20,132 bases of DNA from DUUS01 sp964416365 (GTDB taxonomy: Bacteria > Bacillota_I > Bacilli_A > RF39 > UBA660). Positions 1 through 7,044 of this stretch are shown here, piece by piece. Below the pieces are notes generated by a model. The model saw only the letters and a list, made by a program, of their open reading frames with translations, made no database searches and was not told where the DNA came from. The DNA lies in NCBI GenBank assembly GCA_964416365.1, contig CAYQDO010000017.1, positions 1 to 20,132 on the forward strand. The letters run 5' to 3'. The position numbers and the translations under genes are program-made. The stretch's first letter is position 1. Each line of letters starts with the position of its first letter.

Positions 1-372
1 ATTTTCTATAACTTCTTTTTCACTATTAAAAAGATATCCAATTGGTGATATTCTCATCATTGCTCCATTACCTTTACTATCGTTTTTTCCAATCCCTTTT
101 GCCCATTTAATAGTTCCTGGAGAAAATGATGTTTTAAAATACGGCTTAAAATTAGGTTGATAATCTATATTTTGTAAAATATATTCTTTTAACGTATTTC
201 CATAATCTTTATAATTTATTATAGCATCCGTTATTGCAATAGTTTCAATCGTATCATCACTATAAAAAGAATTTGGTAATATCAGTTTTGTTGGATTTAT
301 ACTTTTGATACATTTTAGTTGATTATATTCATAAGTGCTTCCTGCTTTATCACCATATATTGCCCCTAACAT
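1..372 (-). CDS. ADP-ribosylglycohydrolase family protein (3' end outside window)
   Basis: This is the first 124 codons of a protein related to DraG/ARH ADP-ribosyl hydrolases, which use paired Mg2+ ions to remove ADP-ribose from proteins or small molecules. Visible signatures are the N-terminal LGAIYGDKAGSTYE, the metal-binding SDDT followed by helix ETIAITDAI (residues about 37-50), and NGAMMRISPIG (about 103-113), all in the order expected for the family. The gene runs off the left edge, so the C-terminal metal-binding motif cannot be seen. The ATG at 370-372 is preceded by a strong GAGGTGAT ribosome binding site. It has its own probable promoter and lies just downstream of comEC in the same direction. 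The family assignment is firm; the substrate is unknown. Confidence 0.88.
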   Translation of the reverse strand, partial: MLGAIYGDKAGSTYEYNQLKCIKSINPTKLILPNSFYSDDTIETIAITDAIINYKDYGNTLKEYILQNIDYQPNFKPYFKTSFSPGTIKWAKGIGKNDSKGNGAMMRISPIGYLFNSEKEVIEN

Positions 373-396
373 GAAATCACCTCTTAATTTATTGTA

Positions 397-405
397 ATTA
401 TATCA
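397..405 (-). promoter_or_regulatory. Extended -10 promoter for the ADP-ribosylglycohydrolase gene
   Basis: On the minus strand this reads TGATATAAT, a perfect TATAAT with a TGn extension, about 25 bases upstream of the start codon. No convincing -35 box is seen at the usual distance. The same nine-base element occurs before the surface-protein gene at 9404-9412. The gene therefore probably has its own transcript, although no terminator is visible after comEC. Confidence 0.5.
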
Positions 406-425
406 CATTATTCATGCTCTCTTTC

Positions 426-2474
426 CTATGGATTGCACGTTCCAATCTTATATCCATTTTTATTAAGCCTTATCTCAATGCTTCCATCTAAATCTGTTCT
501 ATAAACTTTACTATCTTTTAAAATATCTAATACGCTATCTTTCGGATGACCATATCTATTATTTTTACCCACACTAATTAATGAATATTTAGGACTAATA
601 CTATTTACAAAATATTCACTATTACCGGTATTTGACCCATGATGCCCTACTTTAAGAAAATCTATATTTGTTAAATAATACTTTTTTAATATACCTTTTT
701 CTTTTTGTATTCCTGCATCACCCATAAATAAGAATTTAATATCTTTATAATTAAAATAAATTACATTGGAATTATCATTTTCATTATTATATTCTTTGGT
801 ATTTAGAAATTGAAGTTTATATTTATCCATATTCAATTCTTTAATGCATAAATAATATTCTATATTCTTCTTATCTAAAATTTTAATTAATTCTTTTTCT
901 AGATCATTATAGGTACCACAATTAAATATGATTTTTTCTACTTTAAAATTGTTAACTATGTTAATAGCATCACCCATGTGATCATAGTCTCCATGAGTCA
1001 ATATCAAATAATTTAATTTAGTGATACCTAAACTTTTTAAAAAAATTACCGTTTGATTACTTATTTGATAATTAGGTAAGCCACCTGTATCAATTAAAAT
1101 ACTTTCTTTGCGATTATAAATAAGGGTACTATCACCTTGTCCTACATCTAAAAAATAAATATGAAAATTATTATTAAATAAAAGTGATAATTTAAAACTT
1201 ATTAACAAAAAGATAGCTATACACAAATATTTTTTTTGATAAGAATACACATACATAATAATTAATAAATAATAAATAAAAAAGAAAAAAAGACTCACTT
1301 TAGGAATAATAAGATTAAGATAAGATATATTACTTAAAATATTATTAATAAATTCTAGTAGTATAAGATTAAGATAAAATATTGGTTCAAAGAAATGAAA
1401 AACAGATGTTAGAATTGCTAAAGGATAAATAATAAAGGTAATAAATGGACCTAAAATAAGATTATTGATGGGTGTTAATAGATTAATCTCATAAAAATTG
1501 ATTAAAGTTATTGGCAGACTAAATAAAAAAGCTATAAAACTAGAATATAATAAGTTCTTGAAATAAGATTTTTGCTTTTTCAAACTAATTATTAATCCAT
1601 AAGTGGTAATAACTGAATATTGAAATCCTAAATCATGAATAATTAAAGGATTAATAATTATTAGAATAAATACTGTTAAAAATAAAATGTTTTTGGTACT
1701 GATACCAAAATCATATATTTTATTAATGGCTAACAAAATAAAAAATATTAAACTTCGATAGACACTATATGTAGTATTAATTATTAAACAAAACATTATT
1801 AAAAATAAAATAATGATAATATATTTAAAGACTTCTTTTATTCTAGTTTTTTTTAAAATAAAAAATAAAAAGGCTGAAAGCAAATTTAGATGCATGCCAC
1901 TTATCGCAAATAAGTGGATAACTCCATTTTTTTGATAATTTTGATAGATATCATCATCTAAATTCTTTAAATCTCCTAAAATCAAAGCTTTTAAATAAGG
2001 ACTTGTTTCTTGATAATTATCAAATTTTTGATTTAAGTAATTTTTAATTGTCCAAATGAAACTATTATTTTTATTTAATATTATTATTTTGTCTATTTTC
2101 ATCAAATAATAAATATGATGATTATATAAATATTTACGGTAATTAAAAGTATTAGGAATCGTATTATTTGATGGTAAATATAACAATCCCACTACTTTAA
2201 TTTTCATACCTAATTCAAGATTTAAATTATCTTTAGCATAATAATATCCGATAACTTTCTCTTTACTTTTTATTTCAAGTTTATATTTGTTTGCTTCAAT
2301 ATTTATTTTGGTAATAACACCTATTATTTCTTTATCATCCGCATCATACTTGCTTTGGTATTTTATTAAATAAGCATAAATTAAAGAAAAAGATAAAGCT
2401 AATCCTATTAATATATAATAAAGAGTATTATACTTTAATAAAATCTTTAATCTTTGCAAATATTTTTTCCCCAA
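426..2474 (-). CDS. comEC: ComEC/Rec2 competence channel protein with metallo-beta-lactamase domain
   Basis: ComEC forms the inner-membrane channel through which single-stranded DNA enters during natural transformation; its C-terminal domain is thought to degrade the non-transported strand. The 682-residue protein has an N-terminal membrane segment and soluble beta domain (residues about 15-130) and a multi-pass competence domain containing HLFAISGMHLNLLSAFL (about 187-203). More hydrophobic helices run to about 435. A C-terminal metallo-beta-lactamase domain begins at FLDVGQGDS (about 443) and carries LTHGDYDHMGD, FMGDAG and KVGHHGSNTG. No ATG lies near the N-terminus; the longest frame starts at TTG (2472-2474) inside the 3' end of comEA2, and a TTG five codons later is an alternative. 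The overlap with comEA2 is 47 bases, which suggests translational coupling. Length and domain order match full-length family members. Confidence 0.93.
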   Translation of the reverse strand: MGKKYLQRLKILLKYNTLYYILIGLALSFSLIYAYLIKYQSKYDADDKEIIGVITKINIEANKYKLEIKSKEKVIGYYYAKDNLNLELGMKIKVVGLLYLPSNNTIPNTFNYRKYLYNHHIYYLMKIDKIIILNKNNSFIWTIKNYLNQKFDNYQETSPYLKALILGDLKNLDDDIYQNYQKNGVIHLFAISGMHLNLLSAFLFFILKKTRIKEVFKYIIIILFLIMFCLIINTTYSVYRSLIFFILLAINKIYDFGISTKNILFLTVFILIIINPLIIHDLGFQYSVITTYGLIISLKKQKSYFKNLLYSSFIAFLFSLPITLINFYEINLLTPINNLILGPFITFIIYPLAILTSVFHFFEPIFYLNLILLEFINNILSNISYLNLIIPKVSLFFFFIYYLLIIMYVYSYQKKYLCIAIFLLISFKLSLLFNNNFHIYFLDVGQGDSTLIYNRKESILIDTGGLPNYQISNQTVIFLKSLGITKLNYLILTHGDYDHMGDAINIVNNFKVEKIIFNCGTYNDLEKELIKILDKKNIEYYLCIKELNMDKYKLQFLNTKEYNNENDNSNVIYFNYKDIKFLFMGDAGIQKEKGILKKYYLTNIDFLKVGHHGSNTGNSEYFVNSISPKYSLISVGKNNRYGHPKDSVLDILKDSKVYRTDLDGSIEIRLNKNGYKIGTCNP

Positions 2475-2961
2475 TTCCTTCTATGTTTAATAAATCATAA
2501 ATATTTTGAAAAGGATTGTCAAGACGATAATCAATAATTTTATCAGCTGTCTTCTCACCTATTCCACTTAATGTCATTAATTCTTCTTTAGAAGCTATAT
2601 TTATGTTTACAATCTTGATAATTGTTGTATAAGGTATGGTTGTCGTAATATTAGTAGTTGTTGTCATCATAGACGTTGTTACGATAGTAGTTGGGGTTGT
2701 TTTTTTGACGCATGTAACTTTAGGGCAATTGCATTTACATTTTTTAGGTTTATCATTGATACTCGGAATATATATTACCATTTCATCATTAACTTTCTTA
2801 CTTAAATTAAGATAAGAAACATTAGCATCTTTTTTTAATCCCCCTGCCAAGTTAACTATTTCATAAATATTGTTATTATTAACTGAATAAATGCCGGGAT
2901 TTTTTACTGCCCCTTTTATATCACAAAACATTATATTTAAAATTAAAAATAAATTAATCAT
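2428..2961 (-). CDS. comEA: Second ComEA-like DNA-binding protein (SLBB + helix-hairpin-helix)
   Basis: ComEA binds incoming double-stranded DNA outside the membrane and passes it to the uptake channel. This 177-residue copy has a short hydrophobic N-terminus (about residues 2-12), an SLBB beta-grasp domain (CDIKGAVKNPGIYS to MVIYIPS, 13-67) and a cysteine cluster CKCNC..C (Cys75, 77, 79, 84). A threonine-rich linker follows (88-113), then a C-terminal pair of helix-hairpin-helix motifs (NINIASKEELMTLSGIGEKTA and LLNIEGIGEKIF, 119-168). The ATG overlaps the TGA of the upstream copy by four bases (ATGA), and only a weak ribosome binding site is visible, so it is probably translated by coupling. 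Unlike the first copy it has no proper transmembrane anchor: its hydrophobic stretch is only about 11 residues with no basic residue before it. Confidence 0.85.
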   Translation of the reverse strand: MINLFLILNIMFCDIKGAVKNPGIYSVNNNNIYEIVNLAGGLKKDANVSYLNLSKKVNDEMVIYIPSINDKPKKCKCNCPKVTCVKKTTPTTIVTTSMMTTTTNITTTIPYTTIIKIVNINIASKEELMTLSGIGEKTADKIIDYRLDNPFQNIYDLLNIEGIGEKIFAKIKDFIKV

Positions 2962-3557
2962 ATGGTAACATCATCCTTGATGTTATCAAAAAGTGACTGG
3001 CCAATTCCTGGGACATTTAAGAGTTCTTCAATATCATTAAATAATCCCTTTTCTTCTCGATAAGTAATAATTGCTTTAGCTTTAGATTCTCCAATACCAT
3101 TTAATTTTAATAAATCTTCTAAATTAGCAGAATTTATATTAATTTTTTCATTTTCTTGGGGAAAACAATTATTTACCTCAATAGTCTGACAATTACATTT
3201 AGTATTACAGTTAATACTTTTTGTTCCTTTATTAACTTCATCTTTAGTAAAAACATAAACGACCATTTCGCTTGTTAGTTTCTGGCTTAAATTAATATTA
3301 CTGGTATCGGCATTTTTAGTTAATCCTCCCGCTTTTTCAATAGCATGTAATACTCTATCACCACTTACGAATTCGTACACACCCGGCTTTTTTACAGCAC
3401 CTTTGACATCAACATAAAAATTTGTAATTATTTCATTTACTACTTCTGGTACAGCGATATTATCCTCTTCTTCTGGAAAATAAAAAAAGCTAAGCGAAGT
3501 AAAAATAACTACTAGTAAAAAAGCTCCAATAATAAAGTATAAATATTTATTTTTCAA
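2958..3557 (-). CDS. comEA: ComEA-like DNA receptor, membrane-anchored copy
   Basis: This 199-residue protein is the DNA receptor of the competence pathway. It has an N-terminal membrane anchor (residues about 5-26) and an acidic stretch (PEEEDN). An SLBB domain follows (FYVDVKGAVKKPGVYEF to EMVVYVF, 47-103), then a cysteine cluster (Cys117, 121, 123, 131). The C-terminal (HhH)2 DNA-binding domain is NINSANLEDLLKLNGIGESKA plus LLNVPGIGQSLF (139-190). The start is TTG (3555-3557), chosen because AGGAGG lies seven bases upstream and the frame gives a clean membrane anchor. It is the first gene of comEA1-comEA2-comEC. The two ComEA copies share domain order and the KCNC tetrapeptide, so they look like a tandem duplication that has diverged. 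Confidence 0.9.
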   Translation of the reverse strand: MKNKYLYFIIGAFLLVVIFTSLSFFYFPEEEDNIAVPEVVNEIITNFYVDVKGAVKKPGVYEFVSGDRVLHAIEKAGGLTKNADTSNINLSQKLTSEMVVYVFTKDEVNKGTKSINCNTKCNCQTIEVNNCFPQENEKININSANLEDLLKLNGIGESKAKAIITYREEKGLFNDIEELLNVPGIGQSLFDNIKDDVTI

Positions 3558-3599
3558 TAAAAAACCTCCTATTAATATAGCTTATAATAAGAGGTCTTA
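3558..3599 (-). promoter_or_regulatory. comEA leader with hairpin that can mask the ribosome binding site
   Basis: On the minus strand the leader carries AAGACCTC (3591-3598), which can pair with GAGGTTTT (3561-3568), giving eight pairs with one G-U around a 22-base loop. The 3' arm contains most of the comEA AGGAGG ribosome binding site and is followed by more T residues. The hairpin could therefore end transcription from the M16 genes, hide the ribosome binding site, or act as an attenuator. The pairing is seen in the sequence; any regulatory role is inferred. Confidence 0.45.
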
Positions 3600-3605
3600 T
3601 TTCCT

Positions 3606-3633
3606 TTTATACTACTTAATTTTTGGGTTTCAA
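3606..3633 (-). promoter_or_regulatory. Candidate promoter of the comEA-comEC operon
   Basis: The minus strand reads TTGAAA (3628-3633), a 16-base spacer and TATAAA (3606-3611). The -35 box lies inside the last codons of the ymfH-like gene. Transcription would begin near 3600, just before the leader hairpin. The match is good for a sigma-A promoter, but chance matches are frequent in DNA this AT-rich. Confidence 0.45.
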
Positions 3634-4896
3634 AATATGAATAGCTGTAATACATTTATTAAATTTTTCTAGTACTTTTTTAGCTGTCTCAGTATTTAAT
3701 TTACGATATTCATAAGTAATATCCGTAATACATTTATCATAATTGATAATATCTTCTTGAATATCATTATTCACTGTTTCAATATCATCAAAACTCATTA
3801 TTAAGTTACTAATTGAACTTTTTATTTTTCGAGCTATCTCTTCTTCTGTAATTAACATGTTTTGTAAAGTATCTTTCACTCTCTTAATAAAATAATCAGG
3901 ATACTCAGTTGCTACCATAATAGCCTGGACCAGATATTCATCAGTCATTATTAAATATGTACTGATTGAATTGGTAATAATGCCTCCCCCTAATAGTTCT
4001 TCTTTTAGAAAAGATGTTGATCCAAAATTAATTCTTATAATTAGATTAATATATAAACGTAGTTCTAAATCGGTAAGTTTTAATGCCTTAAAATTACTTT
4101 TAGGAATTTTTAAACATACTGTAACTTTATCTTTATCTATCGGCATTTCTTTTTCAACATATTCATTCTTGACTTTAAATGGTTCTTTAACTTCTTTTAA
4201 AACTGGTTTTACATATTCTGTAAATTCCATCTCTTTCATGGTATCAATAATTATAGCCACTGCTTCTTCCGGTTTAAAATTACCAGTAATAATTAAAAAC
4301 ATATTTTCCGGATGATAAAATGCTTCATAAGCTATATTTAAATCTTCAGGAGTCATTTTCTTAATATCCAAAACTGTTCCACTTATTAAAAATTGTCTTT
4401 CATCTTTAACAAAAACATTTCTCAATAAACCATAAACAATTTCCGAAGCGGGATTATCACTTATCATTTTTATTTCTTCGGTTATAATCCCTTTTTCCCC
4501 ATTTACTAATTCCTTCGTAAAATACGGGGTATAAACAAATTTTAATAAATAAGATAAATTTTCTTTAAATTTATGATTAGCGTATACTTCGTAACAAGTG
4601 ACATCATAAGATGTAAAGGCATTAACGCTCGAACCTATTTGACTGAAATAATCATGAGCACTGCTCCCATCTGGCATATTAAAAAGTAAATGCTCTAGGA
4701 AATGAGCAGTACCCTTAGGTAAATTACAATTCTTTCCTTTAAATTTAAAATTGGTATTAATTGAACCGAATTTAGTATTTAAAGTCACATAAAAATTTTT
4801 AACTTTATTATTAGGCACCATCAAAATTTTTAACCCATTATCAAGTACCTCAGTATATAAAATTTCTCCAGTATTTTTAATTTTAGTTCTTTCCAT
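3616..4896 (-). CDS. ymfH: M16-family zinc protease, catalytic-type subunit (YmfH-like)
   Basis: The 426-residue protein belongs to the M16 (insulinase/processing peptidase) family, and the pairing with the next gene resembles Bacillus ymfF-ymfH. The inverted zinc motif HxxEH is present as HFLEH (residues 65-69), preceded by LPKGTA and followed by the distal glutamate in GIITEEIKM (about 140-141), so the active site is complete. A second M16-type half follows (about 215-426) containing the LTDLELRLYINLI helix. The likely start is the ATG at 4894-4896, with AGGTGG eight bases upstream; a GTG four codons earlier is also in frame. It overlaps the end of the ymfF-like gene by 14 bases, which fits a heterodimer made by coupled translation. 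Substrate unknown; peptide processing is only an inference from relatives. Confidence 0.87.
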   Translation of the reverse strand: MERTKIKNTGEILYTEVLDNGLKILMVPNNKVKNFYVTLNTKFGSINTNFKFKGKNCNLPKGTAHFLEHLLFNMPDGSSAHDYFSQIGSSVNAFTSYDVTCYEVYANHKFKENLSYLLKFVYTPYFTKELVNGEKGIITEEIKMISDNPASEIVYGLLRNVFVKDERQFLISGTVLDIKKMTPEDLNIAYEAFYHPENMFLIITGNFKPEEAVAIIIDTMKEMEFTEYVKPVLKEVKEPFKVKNEYVEKEMPIDKDKVTVCLKIPKSNFKALKLTDLELRLYINLIIRINFGSTSFLKEELLGGGIITNSISTYLIMTDEYLVQAIMVATEYPDYFIKRVKDTLQNMLITEEEIARKIKSSISNLIMSFDDIETVNNDIQEDIINYDKCITDITYEYRKLNTETAKKVLEKFNKCITAIHILKPKN

Positions 4897-6148
4897 TATC
4901 TTCACCACCTACTAAGGAAAATACAGTACTTATTGATACTTTTTTACTTAAATTATATATATCTTCAATCGTAACTTTTTTGAAATTTTCCGCTCTTTTT
5001 TCAAAATCATCTAAGTCACTCTCGTTTTGATAGAAATAATTATCGACTATTTTACCGATATTATCCATATTCATATTTAAAGCGGAAATAATTGATTCTT
5101 TTGCCTGATTTAATTCCTCTTTACTAATATTATTAGTCATATCTTTAATCGCTTGTTTAATTAATTTAATAGCCTTGTCTTCGGCATTGATATCGACGGC
5201 AGTGGATATCAAAATTAATCCATCATACTTTTGATACATGGAATTAACATTATAGCACAAAGAATTATCTACTCTTAATCGGCAATATAATTTAGTTTCT
5301 AAAGATCCGCCACCTAAAATTAAATTATATAAGTGAGCTACATATTTCTTCTCAAAATCAGTTAATTTATTTAAATGTAAAATAGTAACAAGATTGGTTT
5401 GAATGTAGATAAATTTTTCTTTTTTAACAAATGGTTTACGTTTGTTGTTCTCTACATAAAAATCAAATACATGATTTTTAATTATCTTAAATTTTGCATA
5501 TTCATTTATTATTTTAGATACTTCATCCATATCAAGATTACCTATAATATAAATATCTAGATAATCATTTTTTAAAACTTCTTCGTAATATTTATACAAT
5601 GAAGAAGGTGTTATCTTTTCTAAATCTTCAAGAGAACCTACATTACTATAACTTGATGAAGTATCACCTAAAGTTTCTATAGCCTTCATTATGGCATATT
5701 TCTTAGGACTTTCTTTAATAGATTTTATATCCCCTTCTGATCTTTTTTTAGTTATTTCTACAAGTTTACTATTAAATTCCTGATTAGTAACTAAAGGATT
5801 AAAAAGCATATCAAAAGGTAACTTTAATATGTCTTCTAAAACGTTTTTATCGGTATATTTAGGATTAATAAAATCTAAACAAATATTAGTTAAAATAGCA
5901 TTACCTACTTTACTGGTAACACTATAAATATTGGTATTATATAAATCTTCTAATTTCAAGGTTAACAATCTTCTAGTAGGATATTCTTTGCTTGCTTCAG
6001 TAAGTATATCAAAAAGAACATTTCTTTTTGTTATATCTTCTTTGACAACATTATTATGAAAAATTATTTCCATGTGGCACAATTTAAATTTATCTGTTTT
6101 AATTGTATGGAGTGTATATGCCCCGTGTTTTTCTGCTTTGTAAACCAT
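4883..6148 (-). CDS. ymfF: M16-family protease-like protein, non-catalytic subunit (YmfF-like)
   Basis: The 421-residue protein has the two-halved M16 layout but lacks HxxEH: the equivalent N-terminal strand reads CHMEIIFHNNVVKED. The C-terminal half retains the family motif LNLILGGGSLETKLYCRLRV-like segment (about residues 272-292), in which the GGGS-x-L region helps bind substrate in active partners. It is therefore expected to form the inactive half of a heterodimer with the overlapping downstream protease. Two in-frame ATGs are possible (6158-6160 and 6146-6148). The inner one has GAGGTGG just upstream, although close to it, and the outer has no ribosome binding site, so the inner was chosen. 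It is the first gene of the M16 transcript and is divergent from deoD. Confidence 0.82.
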   Translation of the reverse strand: MVYKAEKHGAYTLHTIKTDKFKLCHMEIIFHNNVVKEDITKRNVLFDILTEASKEYPTRRLLTLKLEDLYNTNIYSVTSKVGNAILTNICLDFINPKYTDKNVLEDILKLPFDMLFNPLVTNQEFNSKLVEITKKRSEGDIKSIKESPKKYAIMKAIETLGDTSSSYSNVGSLEDLEKITPSSLYKYYEEVLKNDYLDIYIIGNLDMDEVSKIINEYAKFKIIKNHVFDFYVENNKRKPFVKKEKFIYIQTNLVTILHLNKLTDFEKKYVAHLYNLILGGGSLETKLYCRLRVDNSLCYNVNSMYQKYDGLILISTAVDINAEDKAIKLIKQAIKDMTNNISKEELNQAKESIISALNMNMDNIGKIVDNYFYQNESDLDDFEKRAENFKKVTIEDIYNLSKKVSISTVFSLVGGEDNGKN

Positions 6149-6192
6149 AGTCCACCTCATTTACTAGTATATGTCAAACACCTTTTTTTATA

Positions 6193-6222
6193 ATGTCATT
6201 ATAACATATTCTCTGCTATAAT
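6193..6222 (+). promoter_or_regulatory. deoD promoter with extended -10
   Basis: The -10 region reads TGCTATAAT (6214-6222), with a moderate -35 match ATGTCA (6193-6198) 18 bases before TATAAT. A GAGGTG ribosome binding site at 6231-6236 precedes the deoD ATG at 6243. The leader is about 15 bases long, leaving no room for a riboswitch. Confidence 0.6.
6198..6206 (-). promoter_or_regulatory. Extended -10 promoter for the M16 protease pair
   Basis: The minus strand reads TGTTATAAT, a perfect -10 with TG extension, about 50 bases upstream of the ymfF-like start. No good -35 box is present. It lies eight bases from the deoD -10 box on the other strand, so the two promoters overlap and could compete for polymerase. 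Confidence 0.5.
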
Positions 6223-6242
6223 TCTTATAAGAGGTGTTAGAA

Positions 6243-6962
6243 ATGAACCCAATTCACATTAATAGTCGTAAAGAAAATATAGCTGAACTTGTACTACTTC
6301 CTGGTGATCCATTAAGAGCAAAATATATAGCTGAAAATTTTTTAGACGATATAAAGTTAGTTAATGATGTTAGAAATATGTTAGGATACACTGGATACTA
6401 TAAGGGAAAAAGAATAACTGTCATAGGTAGTGGTATGGGTATTCCTTCAGTGGCTATTTATGCTCATGAATTATATTATTTCTATGATGTAAAAAAGATA
6501 ATCCGAATTGGGACAGCCGGAGCTTTTAGTCCAGAAACTAAAGTAAAAGATATTATTTTAGGCACTAAAGCTTGTTCCCATTCTAATTTTGGATATGCTT
6601 ATCGTAAGACTAATACGCCGATGGTAGAATCAACAGAAGATTTAAATAATAAAATCATCGCAACTAGTAAAGAATTAAATATTCCAATAAAACCCGGAGT
6701 TATTTATACAGCAGAAGTATTTGATGTTTATAAAAACATTGATCACTTAAAACAAACGATTCCAGAAGATATTAAACCCTTAGCTAGTGAAATGGAAGCT
6801 TTCGGCCTATTTCATGTAGCTTTAGATGATAAAAAAGAAGCGGCTTGTATCGTCTCAGTCAGCGATAGCGTATTTGATAAAAATGTTGACTTAACCCCAG
6901 AAGAAAGACAAAATTCATTAAATGAAATGATAATCTTAGCTTTAGAAAGCATCATTAAATAA
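6243..6962 (+). CDS. deoD: Purine nucleoside phosphorylase, DeoD type
   Basis: The enzyme splits purine (deoxy)ribonucleosides with phosphate into free base and ribose-1-phosphate in purine salvage. The 239 residues match the usual DeoD length. Visible family elements are His5, the phosphate-binding LPGDPLRAKYIA (19-30), GSGMGIPSVAIYAHEL (62-77), RIGTAGAF (88-95, with Arg88 for phosphate) and SEMEAFGLF (about 180, for ribose 2'/3'-OH binding). A catalytic-type Asp lies in SVSDSVF (about 205). The E. coli-type RVGSCGA is RIGTAGA here. The start is the ATG at 6243 with GAGGTG seven bases upstream, preferred to an in-frame GTG at 6234 inside that site. It is the only confident plus-strand gene and is monocistronic. 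Confidence 0.94.
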   Translation: MNPIHINSRKENIAELVLLPGDPLRAKYIAENFLDDIKLVNDVRNMLGYTGYYKGKRITVIGSGMGIPSVAIYAHELYYFYDVKKIIRIGTAGAFSPETKVKDIILGTKACSHSNFGYAYRKTNTPMVESTEDLNNKIIATSKELNIPIKPGVIYTAEVFDVYKNIDHLKQTIPEDIKPLASEMEAFGLFHVALDDKKEAACIVSVSDSVFDKNVDLTPEERQNSLNEMIILALESIIK

Positions 6963-6984
6963 AATCTCAAAGGTAAACAAACCT

Positions 6985-7014
6985 AAAAAATCATCATTAA
7001 TGTGATGATTTTTT
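6985..7014. terminator. Bidirectional rho-independent terminator between deoD and the surface-protein gene
   Basis: A perfect 12-bp inverted repeat, AAAAAATCATCA / TGATGATTTTTT, flanks a six-base loop (6997-7002). Each arm carries six A or T residues at its outer end, so both strands produce a hairpin followed by a T tract. It lies between the convergent deoD (stop at 6962) and surface-protein (stop at 7045) genes. Confidence 0.85.
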
Positions 7015-7044
7015 CATACAAAAAGATGTAATAAATTACACCTT

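Noticed and set aside
2958..2960. TGA read as tryptophan (Mycoplasma code)
   Set aside because: TGA ends comEA1 at the correct place in an ATGA overlap, and Trp codons in the genes are TGG.
3971..4315. Plus-strand open frame of 114 codons inside the ymfH-like gene
   Set aside because: Lies wholly antisense to a well-supported M16 gene, has no recognisable domain and no convincing ribosome binding site.
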